Below, one piece after another: positions 7,029-14,535 of a DNA stretch of 16,398 bases. Position numbers and translations under genes: made by a program. This DNA is from Rhodospirillales bacterium. GTDB taxonomy: Bacteria > Pseudomonadota > Alphaproteobacteria > Rhodospirillales > JADHTD01. Position 1 is the stretch's first letter; the number at the start of each line of letters is the position of its first letter. The DNA is taken from NCBI GenBank assembly GCA_016776525.1, contig JADHTD010000024.1, positions 1 through 16,398 of the forward strand, written 5' to 3'. A model generated the notes under the pieces. It worked only from the letters and a program-made list of their open reading frames with translations. It was not told where the DNA came from and ran no database searches.

Positions 7029-7783
7029 GTGATATCAGCCTTTCCGCCGTGGTCAGTATCCACAACGAGGACAAACAACTGGCCGAATGTCTGGAGTGCC
7101 TGCGCTTTGCCGACGAACTGGTGGTGGTTCTCGATAAATGCACGGACGATTCCCAGGTCATTGCCGAAAGTTATACTAACCGCCTGGTTGACGGGGCCTG
7201 GGAGATCGAAGGCGACCGCCGCAACGCCGCCATCGAAGCCTGCCGGGGCGATTGGATACTGGAAGTCGACGCCGACGAACGGGTGGGGCCGGAACTGGCC
7301 GGAGAAATCCGGGCCGTCATCGGGAATACATCTTTCGACTGGCATGAAATTCCCGTCGACAACTATATCGGCGGCAAACTGGTGCGCTGGGGCTGGGGGG
7401 CATCCTATGGCAAGGCGGCCTATCCCGGGCTTTTCAAAAAGGGCGCCAAGGTCTGGGGCCGCCAGCGGGTGCACCCGCGCCTGACCTGGACCGGACGCAA
7501 AGGGCCGATGCTGACCAACAGGCTCGAGCATTATGTTGACCGTAATATTTCCGATATGATCCGCCGTCTCGACAGCTATTCGACGGCTCGCGCCCGGGAC
7601 CTTCGGGACTCCGGCGAAATCGGCACCATGGCCAACAACCTACGCCGCCTGTTTTCCCGGTTTATCAAATGTTATGTCCTGCGCAAAGGCTATCGGGAGG
7701 GTGGTTACGGTTTCCTGATCGCCTTGTTTGCCGGATTGTTTCCGCTTCTCTCTCACCTTAAAGCCAAGTTGGAGGACGACTAG
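7025..7783 (+). CDS. Glycosyltransferase family 2, WaaE/KdtX-like (second tandem copy)
   Basis: The protein has 252 residues from the ATG at 7025, which overlaps the previous stop in ATGA. A longer in-frame reading from 6899 would only translate the end of the upstream gene out of frame. The sequence is co-linear with the first copy. A hand alignment of the first 85 residues gives 55 identities without gaps, and the C-terminal RKGYREGGYG block is the same. The active-site motifs remain: HNED (13-16), D-x-D in LEVDADERV (82-84), WGRQRVHPRL (144-153). The acceptor-facing part (about 104-140) differs most, which fits a duplicated enzyme that has taken a second, related acceptor or sugar. The C-terminal FLIALFAGLFPLLSHL segment is more hydrophobic than in copy one. 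It ends TAGTG, overlapping the next start by one base. Confidence 0.88.
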   Translation: MSDISLSAVVSIHNEDKQLAECLECLRFADELVVVLDKCTDDSQVIAESYTNRLVDGAWEIEGDRRNAAIEACRGDWILEVDADERVGPELAGEIRAVIGNTSFDWHEIPVDNYIGGKLVRWGWGASYGKAAYPGLFKKGAKVWGRQRVHPRLTWTGRKGPMLTNRLEHYVDRNISDMIRRLDSYSTARARDLRDSGEIGTMANNLRRLFSRFIKCYVLRKGYREGGYGFLIALFAGLFPLLSHLKAKLEDD

Positions 7784-8817
7784 TGGCCCGCATTGTCCTG
7801 GCCGACGACGGTATCCGGTTCGATGGCCAAACCCCTGAGAGACAGCCCTTGGGCGGGGTCGAATCGTCGGTAGTGTTCCTCATGCAGGAACTGGCCAAGC
7901 GTGGCCATGAGGTTCTGGTCTGTAACAACTGTGAAACCCCCCTGATGCACGAAGGGGTGGACTGGCGACCGATCTCTGATGGCCTGCCGGAAGAGGCGGA
8001 CCTCTATATCGCCAACCGGGGTGACAAGCTGCTCCCCCTCCTGCCGAAAGCCCGGCGGCGGGTCTTCTGGACCCACAACCCGGCCCAATACTTGTTGAAG
8101 TGGCGCTATCTTTCAAAACTATGGCGGTTCAAGCCGGTGGTCGTCTTTATCGGTGATTACCATGCCACCACTTATCCGGCCTGGGCGCCTGACGGCGGGC
8201 GCCGGGTCATCCCGTACGGTATTCCGGACATGTTCCGCCAGGCAAAGGCGGCCGACATGCCGCCGCCACCCCGTGCCGTTTTCACCTCCAATCCCTTGCG
8301 CTCATTGGATTGGCTGTTGGACCTGTGGGCCGGACATATCCAGCCGCAGGTGCCGGAGGCTGAACTGCACGTCTTTTCCGGGGCCGCTACTTATGGCGCC
8401 GTCGGCGACAGCAAAGCCCAAGAGATGGAACGCGTGCTGGACCGAGCCCGGGAACTGTCCGGTCACGGGGTGGTGCTGCGCGGCCCGGTGCCGAAGACGC
8501 AATTGATTGATGAATTCCGGACAGCCCGTATCATGTTGTATCGGGGCGACCTCAACGAGACCTTCTGCCTAGCCGTCGGCGAGGCGCAAGCCGTGGGCGT
8601 ACCGGCTGTCGTCCAAAGTCTAGGCTCGGTTGTCGAGCGGGTTATCGATGGGGAAACCGGTTTCGTGGCCGCCGACGATGCCGCTTTTGCCGAAGCCGCC
8701 CGGCGGTTGCTGGATGACGATGAATTGTGGACGGCGCAGCACCGTACCGCCCTTGAAAAACAACGAACCTGGGGCTGGGCGGATGCCGCCGGCGCCTTTG
8801 AAAGGATGCTTCCCTGA
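7783..8817 (+). CDS. Glycosyltransferase family 4 (GT-B fold), GTG start
   Basis: The protein has 344 residues and starts at GTG 7783, whose first base is the last base of the previous stop (TAGTG). The early glycine loop is PLGGVESSVVFLMQELAKRG (22-41) and the C-terminal E-x7-E motif is ETFCLAVGE (Glu259 to Glu267), followed by AQAVGVPAVV and the substrate-binding ERVIDGETGF. WTHNPAQYL (96-104) and VIPYGIP (142-148) are typical of retaining GT4 enzymes. These transfer a sugar from a nucleotide donor. Donor and acceptor are not deducible, but the operon points to lipopolysaccharide or another surface glycan. It is unrelated in detail to the next GT4 gene, so it is a separate enzyme rather than a duplicate. 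Confidence 0.85.
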   Translation: MARIVLADDGIRFDGQTPERQPLGGVESSVVFLMQELAKRGHEVLVCNNCETPLMHEGVDWRPISDGLPEEADLYIANRGDKLLPLLPKARRRVFWTHNPAQYLLKWRYLSKLWRFKPVVVFIGDYHATTYPAWAPDGGRRVIPYGIPDMFRQAKAADMPPPPRAVFTSNPLRSLDWLLDLWAGHIQPQVPEAELHVFSGAATYGAVGDSKAQEMERVLDRARELSGHGVVLRGPVPKTQLIDEFRTARIMLYRGDLNETFCLAVGEAQAVGVPAVVQSLGSVVERVIDGETGFVAADDAAFAEAARRLLDDDELWTAQHRTALEKQRTWGWADAAGAFERMLP

Positions 8818-9839
8818 TGCGGGTATTACAGGCCATGGCGGGTGCCGACTTCGGCGGGGCGGAGGCCTTTTTCACACGCCTCGCCATCGGCTTTAATCGG
8901 GCCGGGCTGGACCAGCAGGTTGTCATCCGCTCCAACCGGCGGCGCGCCGACGTGTTGCGCCGGGGCGGAGTCGATCCCATTGAGATGAAATTCGGCGGCA
9001 GGCTGGATATCGGAACGCCGTTGGCCCTGAAGCGCCTTATTAAATCATACAAGCCGGATATCGTGCTGACCTGGATGAACCGGGCGACCCGCATGTGTCC
9101 GAAAGGTGATTTCGTGCACCTGGGCCGTCTGGGCGGTTATTACGACCTGAAATACTATCAGAAGTGCGATCATCTGATCGGCAACACCCAGGACATTGCC
9201 GAATATCTGGCCAAGGAAGGCTGGCCCGCCGAACGCGCTCATTACCTGCCGAATTTCGTTGCCGAAGAAGAAACCGGGCCCGTTGAACGGGGTGATTTCT
9301 TCACGCCAAAGGGCTCGCCGCTGTTGCTGGCTTTGGGACGCCTGCACACCAACAAGGCATTTGATGTTTTGCTGGATGCCCTGGCCCGACTGCCGGATGC
9401 CTATTTGTGGATCGCCGGGGAAGGACCGGAGCGCGCCGCCCTCGAATCCCAGGCCGAGAAGCTTGCCGTCAAACCCCGGGTGCGTTTCCTTGGCTGGCGC
9501 GACGATACGGCGGCTCTGCTGGCAACGGCTGACGTCTTTATCTGTCCGTCCCGCCACGAACCGCTGGGCAATGTGGTCCTCGAAGCCTGGGCCCAGCGGG
9601 TGCCGGTGGTTGCTGCCGACAGCCTTGGCCCCGGTATTCTTATCGAACACATGGAATCGGGCGTCCTGGCGCCGGTCGATGACCCCATATCCCTGGCCAA
9701 CGGCATCGATGCCGTCCTTGAAGACCGCAATCTCAGGGAACGTATTGTCGATAACGGCTATGCTGCCTATCGGGAAAACTTCACGGAAGCCGCTGTCGTC
9801 GATCAATACCTGGAATTCTTCCGGCAGGTGCTCGGCTAA
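8817..9839 (+). CDS. Glycosyltransferase family 4, LPS-core type
   Basis: The protein has 340 residues. Its start overlaps the previous stop by one base (TGATG). The N-terminal donor/acceptor loop is MAGADFGGAEAFFTRLA (7-23). The C-terminal Rossmann half shows LLALGRLHTNKAFDVLLDA (170-188), IAGEGPERAALE and FICPSRHEPLGNVVLEAW (241-258), in which Glu248 and Glu256 form the E-x7-E motif. These are standard marks of a retaining GT4 sugar transferase of the lipopolysaccharide-core kind. The middle segment VLTWMNRATRMCP and LGRLGGYYDLKYYQKCDHLIGNT (two adjoining blocks around 83-123) resembles the acceptor region of bacterial core transferases. It ends TAATG, overlapping asnB by one base. Confidence 0.88.
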   Translation: MRVLQAMAGADFGGAEAFFTRLAIGFNRAGLDQQVVIRSNRRRADVLRRGGVDPIEMKFGGRLDIGTPLALKRLIKSYKPDIVLTWMNRATRMCPKGDFVHLGRLGGYYDLKYYQKCDHLIGNTQDIAEYLAKEGWPAERAHYLPNFVAEEETGPVERGDFFTPKGSPLLLALGRLHTNKAFDVLLDALARLPDAYLWIAGEGPERAALESQAEKLAVKPRVRFLGWRDDTAALLATADVFICPSRHEPLGNVVLEAWAQRVPVVAADSLGPGILIEHMESGVLAPVDDPISLANGIDAVLEDRNLRERIVDNGYAAYRENFTEAAVVDQYLEFFRQVLG

Positions 9840-11623
9840 TGTGTGGCATCGCCGGCATCATGACGCCCAACGGTGCGCCGCCCGACAGCGACGCCCTGGG
9901 CCGCCTGATGCAGGCGCTGGTCCACCGGGGGCCGGACGGGCAGGGGATGCATGTGGCGGGCGGCACCGGTCTGGTCCATACGCGGCTGGCCATTATCGAC
10001 CTGGAGACCGGCGATCAGCCCTTCTTGGCCGGGGACGGCCCGGCGGCGGAAACGGCCCTGGTTGCCAACGGCGAAATCTACAATTACATCGAACTCCGCG
10101 ACATGGTGATCGAAACGCCGCCGACCACCAAGTCCGACTGCGAAACGCCGCTGCACCTCTATCTGGCTCACGGCATGGAATTCGCCGACTACCTGCGCGG
10201 CATGTATGCCGTCGCTATTTATGACTCCAACCGCGACCGCCTGGTGCTGACCCGCGACCCGTTCGGTATCAAGCCGCTTTATTATGCGGAAACGGACAAG
10301 GGTTTTGTCTTTTCTTCGGAACCGCAGGCCATGATCAAGGCCGGTCTGGTGACGGCGGAAGCCAACCCGCAAGCCGTCAACCAGTTGCTGCAATTACAGT
10401 TCACCACCGGTACGGAAACCGCCTTCAAAGGCGTTTTCCGACTGCTGCCGGGGGACACGGTGGCCGTTGAAGGAGGCCGCATCATTGAACGCCGCCGCCG
10501 CCCGGCCCTGCCGGACGGCCCACCCCGGCCTGCCGCCAATGCCCTCTTGCAACTGGACGAGGTGCTCAACGACACCATCGACGTGCACCAGCGTTCCGAT
10601 GTGCCCTACGGCATGTTCCTGTCTGGGGGCATCGATTCCTCGGTGGTGCTGGCCATGATGGCGCGACTCAACGAACGCCCGGTGCGGGCCTTTACCATCG
10701 GCTTTCCGGGAACCAAGGCCCGCGACGAACGCGACCATGCCCGCGCCGTGGCCGAGGCGGTCGGGGCCGAACACGTTGAAGTGGATTTTACGGAGGACGA
10801 TTTCTGGTCGTTATTGCCTGCCGTCGTTGCCGCCACCGACGACCCGGCGGCGGACTATGCCATCCTGCCCACCTATAAACTGGCCCGTACGGTCCATGAA
10901 CACGGCCTCAAGGTGGTGCTCAGCGGCGAGGGCGGCGACGAGATGTTTGGCGGTTACGGACGCTACCGCCGGGCCATGCGGCCCCGGCTGTTTGGCGGCC
11001 GCCCCATGCGCCAGCGCGGCATGCTGGACGGCCTGGGCGTGCTCAGGGATGAGGGCGCCGACTGGCGGGCCGGAATCGCAGCTGTCGAAAAGGTGGAAGC
11101 AACGGCGGGCCGCACCGCCTTGCAGGTCAACCAAGCGGTGGATTTTGCCGACTGGCTGCCCAACGACCTGTTGATCAAACTGGACCGCTGCCTGATGGCC
11201 CATGGGGTGGAAGGCCGCACGCCGTTCCTCGACCCCAAGATGGCCAATTTCGCTTATCTCTTACCGGACCGCCAAAAGGTGCGCCGCCGGCACGGCAAAT
11301 GGCTGCTGCGCCGCTGGCTGCAGACGGGGCTTCCGGCGGCTGATCCCTTTTCCCGCAAGCGGGGTTTCACGGTGCCGGTCGGCGAGTGGATGGCGCGGCG
11401 GGGGAAGGAACTGGCTCCGCTGATCGCTGCCGATCCGGGAATCTCGGAAGCCTGCCACCCACAGGCCGCCGGTGACCTGTTCAAGCGCCTCGGTTCCGGC
11501 CACGATAACCGCCGGACCAAGGCCGCCTGGGTGCTGCTCTATTACGCGCTGTGGCACCGTCATCATATCCGGGGACTGCCGGCGGCGGGCGACGCCATCG
11601 AAAACCTGGCGGCGGGCGGTTGA
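9839..11623 (+). CDS. asnB: Asparagine synthase (glutamine-hydrolysing) / AsnB-type amidotransferase
   Basis: The protein has 594 residues, a normal length. It has an N-terminal class II glutaminase with nucleophile Cys2 (MCGIAGIM), Arg49 in HTRLAIIDL, NGEIYNY (77-83) and Asp100. The C-terminal ATP-pyrophosphatase domain has the P-loop SGGIDSS (262-268) and SGEGGDEMFGGYGRYR (362-377). Both active sites are intact. The enzyme adenylates a carboxylate and amidates it with ammonia from glutamine. The default substrate is aspartate. Because the start overlaps the preceding glycosyltransferase gene and the gene closes a surface-glycan operon, amidation of a sugar acid or of an amino-acid decoration is a reasonable alternative. 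Sequence alone does not decide between them. Confidence 0.9.
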   Translation: MCGIAGIMTPNGAPPDSDALGRLMQALVHRGPDGQGMHVAGGTGLVHTRLAIIDLETGDQPFLAGDGPAAETALVANGEIYNYIELRDMVIETPPTTKSDCETPLHLYLAHGMEFADYLRGMYAVAIYDSNRDRLVLTRDPFGIKPLYYAETDKGFVFSSEPQAMIKAGLVTAEANPQAVNQLLQLQFTTGTETAFKGVFRLLPGDTVAVEGGRIIERRRRPALPDGPPRPAANALLQLDEVLNDTIDVHQRSDVPYGMFLSGGIDSSVVLAMMARLNERPVRAFTIGFPGTKARDERDHARAVAEAVGAEHVEVDFTEDDFWSLLPAVVAATDDPAADYAILPTYKLARTVHEHGLKVVLSGEGGDEMFGGYGRYRRAMRPRLFGGRPMRQRGMLDGLGVLRDEGADWRAGIAAVEKVEATAGRTALQVNQAVDFADWLPNDLLIKLDRCLMAHGVEGRTPFLDPKMANFAYLLPDRQKVRRRHGKWLLRRWLQTGLPAADPFSRKRGFTVPVGEWMARRGKELAPLIAADPGISEACHPQAAGDLFKRLGSGHDNRRTKAAWVLLYYALWHRHHIRGLPAAGDAIENLAAGG

Positions 11624-11643
11624 ATGTGTAGGATCGGGAACTG

Positions 11644-12684
11644 ATGACCGACACGCTCACCATACGCCGTCCCGATGACTGGCACGTCCATCTCCGCGAC
11701 GGCGACATGCTCAAAGCCGTGGCGCCCTATACGGCCAGGGTTTTCGGGCGCGGCCTGATCATGCCCAACCTGGCGCCGCCGGTAACGACGCGCAAAGCCG
11801 CCCGCGCTTACCGTGACCGCATTGTGGCGGCCACCGGCGACAGCGGTTTTACGCCGCTGATGAGCTGTTACCTGACCGATGACGCCAAGGCCGGCGACAT
11901 CGCAGAAGGCTTCAAGGATGGCACCTTTGCCGCCGTCAAACTCTACCCGGCGGGGGCCACCACCAATTCGACGGACGGTGTCACCGATATCAGCAACGTC
12001 ACCGGGGTCCTGGAACGGATGCAGCAGATCGGCATGCCGCTGCTGGTGCACGGCGAGGTCACCAACCCCGCCGTCGACATTTTCGACCGGGAGGCGGCTT
12101 TTATCGAGCGCGTGCTCGATCCTTTGCTCGGCGATTTCCCTGGTCTCAAAGTGGTTTTCGAACATGTGACGACTTCTGAGGCCGTCGCCTACGTACGGGA
12201 CAAGGCGTCCCAGGTTGGCGCCACCATCACCGCCCATCATTTGCTGATCAACCGCAGCGATATTTTCCGGGGCGGCATCCGCCCCCACCTCTATTGCCTG
12301 CCGGTGGCCAAGCGCGAAAAACACCGGTTGGCCCTGCGCCAAGCCGCCACCTCCGGCGAGGCGTGCTTTTTCCTCGGCACCGACACGGCGCCCCATGCCG
12401 TCAGTGCCAAGGAAGCGGCCTGCGGTTGCGCCGGTATCTTCACGGCGCCCACGGCGCTGGAACTCTATGCCACAGTCTTCGACGAGGAAGGGGCGCTGGA
12501 CAAACTGGAAGCCTTCGCCAGCCTCAACGGGGCGGCTTTCTATGGCCTAGAGCCCAATCCGGGGAGCGTCACTCTCAGCCGATCCGAAGCCGTGGTGCCG
12601 GAAACTGTGGCAGCCGGAGACGGCGAGAGCGTTTCCCCCTTTATGGCCGGGGAAAGTTGCGGCTGGACCGTAGCCTCAGGCTAA
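11644..12684 (+). CDS. pyrC: Dihydroorotase, class II (PyrC)
   Basis: The protein has 346 residues, the size of the E. coli type. It closes carbamoyl aspartate to dihydroorotate in pyrimidine synthesis. The metal and catalytic residues of the amidohydrolase fold are all seen: HVH (14-16), the carboxylated lysine in AVKLYPAGATTNS (Lys99), LVHGE (His136), FEHVTT (His174) and the catalytic aspartate in LGTDTAPH (Asp247). The substrate region MPNLAPPV is also present. The ATG lies 20 bases after the asnB stop and is preceded by purine-rich GGGAA only a few bases upstream. It probably rides on the same transcript as the glycan genes. A free-standing pyrC away from other pyrimidine genes is common. 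Confidence 0.96.
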   Translation: MTDTLTIRRPDDWHVHLRDGDMLKAVAPYTARVFGRGLIMPNLAPPVTTRKAARAYRDRIVAATGDSGFTPLMSCYLTDDAKAGDIAEGFKDGTFAAVKLYPAGATTNSTDGVTDISNVTGVLERMQQIGMPLLVHGEVTNPAVDIFDREAAFIERVLDPLLGDFPGLKVVFEHVTTSEAVAYVRDKASQVGATITAHHLLINRSDIFRGGIRPHLYCLPVAKREKHRLALRQAATSGEACFFLGTDTAPHAVSAKEAACGCAGIFTAPTALELYATVFDEEGALDKLEAFASLNGAAFYGLEPNPGSVTLSRSEAVVPETVAAGDGESVSPFMAGESCGWTVASG

Positions 12685-12723
12685 TCTTTAATATCGCTCC
12701 ATTTTATTATGCGAGGCACCATC

Positions 12724-13725
12724 ATGGCCGAAAACACCTTTACCGCCCTGCTGCTGGAAGAAGACGACGGCACCGTCAGCAATTCCATCCAGACATTGGA
12801 CGACGACCAGTTGCCGGACGGTGACGTCACTGTCGCCGTCACCCATTCGACGCTGAATTACAAGGACGGCATGATCATCCAGGGCATCGGCCGTCTGGTC
12901 CGCAATTATCCGCATATCCCCGGCATCGATTTCGCCGGTACCGTCATCGACTCCCAGTCGGACGCCTATAAACCGGGGGATCAGGTGATCCTTACAGGCT
13001 GGCGGGTCGGCGAGGTCTGGTGGGGCGGTTTCGCAACCAAGGCGCGGGTCAAGGCCGACTGGCTGGTGCCGCTGGCGGACGGGCTCTCGCTCCAACAATC
13101 GATGGCTATCGGCACGGCCGGCTTCACCGCCATGCTGGCCATCATGGCCCTGGAAGACCACGGCCTGACCCCGGAAAAGGACGGTAATGTTCTCATTACC
13201 GGGGCCGCCGGTGGCGTCGGCAGCGTTGCCACCGCCATTCTCGCCAACTTAGGCTACCGGGTGGCGGCCTCGACCGGGCGCGAAGAGACCCACGCCTACC
13301 TGACCGGCCTGGGGGGCACTGAAATCATTACCCGTGCCGAACTGGCCGAACCGCCGAAAGGGCCGCTGGCCAAGGAACGCTGGTCCGGCATCATCGACAG
13401 TGTCGGCGGCGAGGGGCTTGGCAACATTCTGCCCTCGCTGGCCTATTGGGGAAGCTGCGCCTCCGTCGGCAATGCAGGGGGCATCAAGTTCACGGCCACC
13501 GTCATTCCCTTCCTGCTGCGCGGTATCAACCTTTTGGGCATCGATTCCAACACCTGCCCCAAAGAACGCCGTCTTCAGGCCTGGGAACGGCTGTCTCGGG
13601 AATTGCCGCTGGACAAGCTGGATGCTTTGACCGAGACGGTCAAACTTGCCGAGGTAGCCGACCTATCCGGCAAAATTCTCCAGGGTCAGGTACAGGGGCG
13701 CCTTGTTATAGAGATGGGCGCCTGA
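12724..13725 (+). CDS. acuI: Acrylyl-CoA reductase AcuI / YhdH family quinone-oxidoreductase-like enzyme
   Basis: The protein has 333 residues and is a zinc-free medium-chain dehydrogenase/reductase. The family start FTALLLEEDDG, HSTLNYKDGM (41-50) and IPGIDFAGTV (65-74) are present. TGWRVGEVWWGGFA (91-104), characteristic of the YhdH/AcuI subgroup, is followed by the NADPH loop TGAAGGVGS (159-167) and STGR (183-186), the latter indicating NADP preference. AcuI reduces toxic acryloyl-CoA to propionyl-CoA with NADPH. I set the start at 12724 rather than at the in-frame ATG 12709 because GCGAGG lies eight bases before it and the extra MRGTI is not family-like. The gap to pyrC is 39 bases. It is likely the last gene before the terminator at 13772. 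Confidence 0.88.
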   Translation: MAENTFTALLLEEDDGTVSNSIQTLDDDQLPDGDVTVAVTHSTLNYKDGMIIQGIGRLVRNYPHIPGIDFAGTVIDSQSDAYKPGDQVILTGWRVGEVWWGGFATKARVKADWLVPLADGLSLQQSMAIGTAGFTAMLAIMALEDHGLTPEKDGNVLITGAAGGVGSVATAILANLGYRVAASTGREETHAYLTGLGGTEIITRAELAEPPKGPLAKERWSGIIDSVGGEGLGNILPSLAYWGSCASVGNAGGIKFTATVIPFLLRGINLLGIDSNTCPKERRLQAWERLSRELPLDKLDALTETVKLAEVADLSGKILQGQVQGRLVIEMGA

Positions 13726-13771
13726 GCCCGTTAACCATATAAGTCTCTGGATTCGTAGTCAGATTCCCAAT

Positions 13772-13800
13772 CGGCCCGGAAACGGGCCGGTTTGGCCCTT
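13772..13800 (+). terminator. Intrinsic terminator after acuI
   Basis: A perfect 7-bp stem CGGCCCG (13772-13778) / CGGGCCG (13783-13789) with a GAAA tetraloop is followed by GTTTGGCCCTTCTTTT. It lies 46 bases after the acuI stop and before the lipoprotein gene. The T-tract is interrupted, so strength is uncertain. Confidence 0.6.
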
Positions 13801-13884
13801 CTTTTGCACCTCCCAATCGTTAACAAACCGACAAATCCCGGCAGAAGCCGAGCCGCCGGACCCGTAGATGTGGAGACGCAAGAG

Positions 13885-14391
13885 ATGCAGAAAGCTTTGA
13901 AACCGATGGCCATGCTGGTCCTTTTGGGGGCCTGCGGGTATGTCGATAAGTATGAAGAGGCGGTCTACGATATGGAGCCCGTCTACTGTTATAAATCCAT
14001 CGGCGGCGTGCAGTGCCACGACGAGCCCCATTTCCGGGACCAACGCCGTATGGTGAATTATTTCGGCCCCCACCCGAGCCGCTATGACGAACCCGAAGCG
14101 CCGCCCGCGCCCAATTTGCAGGCACCGCCGTCGATCGAATATTTCGTCAAGGATGCGGAGCCCATCCCCCAGCCGAAACCGCCGAAACTGAAACCGGCTT
14201 CCACTGAACCTGCGTCCCCGGGACTGCCGTCGCAGAAGGCGACGACCGGGGACGTGGACAAGGCCGCCGCCGACGAGTCCTCCTTCTTTAGCTCGTTGCG
14301 CGCGGCCCTGTTCGGTGAAGAGGGCGGCGATGCCGCCGCCAAGCCCGTGCCCCCGGCACCGGAAACGCCCCTCCCCAGCGGTTCCCTTTGA
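13885..14391 (+). CDS. Small proline-rich lipoprotein of unknown function
   Basis: From the ATG at 13885 the protein has 168 residues. The start is supported by GGAG nine bases upstream and by the resulting lipoprotein signal: Met-Gln-Lys-Ala-Leu-Lys, a short hydrophobic core (MAMLVLLGA) and lipobox LLGAC with Cys17 as the lipidated residue. The in-frame ATG at 13792 would bury this signal behind 31 unneeded residues. After it comes a compact block with two cysteines, YDMEPVYCYKSIGGVQCHDE (28-47), and FGPHPSRYD (60-68). A proline/alanine/lysine-rich disordered region (about 70-150) ends the protein. I recognise the YCYK-x6-C block as a pattern of uncharacterised alphaproteobacterial lipoproteins but can give no function. 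Probable location is the periplasmic face of a membrane. Confidence 0.75.
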   Translation: MQKALKPMAMLVLLGACGYVDKYEEAVYDMEPVYCYKSIGGVQCHDEPHFRDQRRMVNYFGPHPSRYDEPEAPPAPNLQAPPSIEYFVKDAEPIPQPKPPKLKPASTEPASPGLPSQKATTGDVDKAAADESSFFSSLRAALFGEEGGDAAAKPVPPAPETPLPSGSL

Positions 14392-14396
14392 CGGGG

Positions 14397-14483
14397 GGCC
14401 AAGGGGTCGATAGAGGAGCTCCGGATTCCGGGCGGCGGCAAGCGTCTCCCGCCCCCGGGCGGCCCTCTTGACACCCCTTGGCC
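14397..14483. repeat. Long imperfect inverted repeat (87-base hairpin)
   Basis: Outer arms GGCCAAGGGGT (14397-14407) and ACCCCTTGGCC (14473-14483) are a perfect 11-bp inverted repeat. Inside them AGAGG (14412-14416) can pair with CCTCT (14464-14468). CCGGGCGG (14428-14435) can pair with CCGC-CC-CCGG (14449-14458), leaving two bulged C. It begins six bases after the lipoprotein stop. There is no T-run after it, so it is not a classic terminator. It may protect the lipoprotein mRNA 3' end or be a remnant of an element. Confidence 0.55.
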
Positions 14484-14496
14484 TTGGGCTTATGAC
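14468..14496 (+). promoter_or_regulatory. Probable promoter of the tRNA-Met gene
   Basis: A perfect TTGACA (14468-14473), a 17-base spacer and TATGAC (14491-14496) make a good sigma-70 type promoter reading toward the tRNA. The -35 box overlaps the right arm of the long inverted repeat. Transcription would begin near 14503, about 33 bases before the mature tRNA 5' end. Confidence 0.6.
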
Positions 14497-14505
14497 CTTC
14501 CTTCC

Positions 14506-14533
14506 CGTGCGGCCAAAACCGCACGCCTTTTTT
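14506..14533 (+). terminator. Terminator-like hairpin just upstream of the tRNA
   Basis: CGTGCGG (14506-14512) and CCGCACG (14519-14525) form a perfect 7-bp stem around CCAAAA and are followed by CC and six T (14528-14533). Taken alone this is a textbook Rho-independent terminator for upstream genes. It ends only two bases before the tRNA and lies downstream of the best tRNA promoter, so it may instead be part of the pre-tRNA leader. Confidence 0.6.
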
Positions 14534-14535
14534 AG

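Noticed and set aside
11563..12396. Minus-strand open frame of 277 codons opposite pyrC
   Set aside because: It is antisense to a fully conserved dihydroorotase and contains only glycine/valine/histidine-rich shadow sequence.
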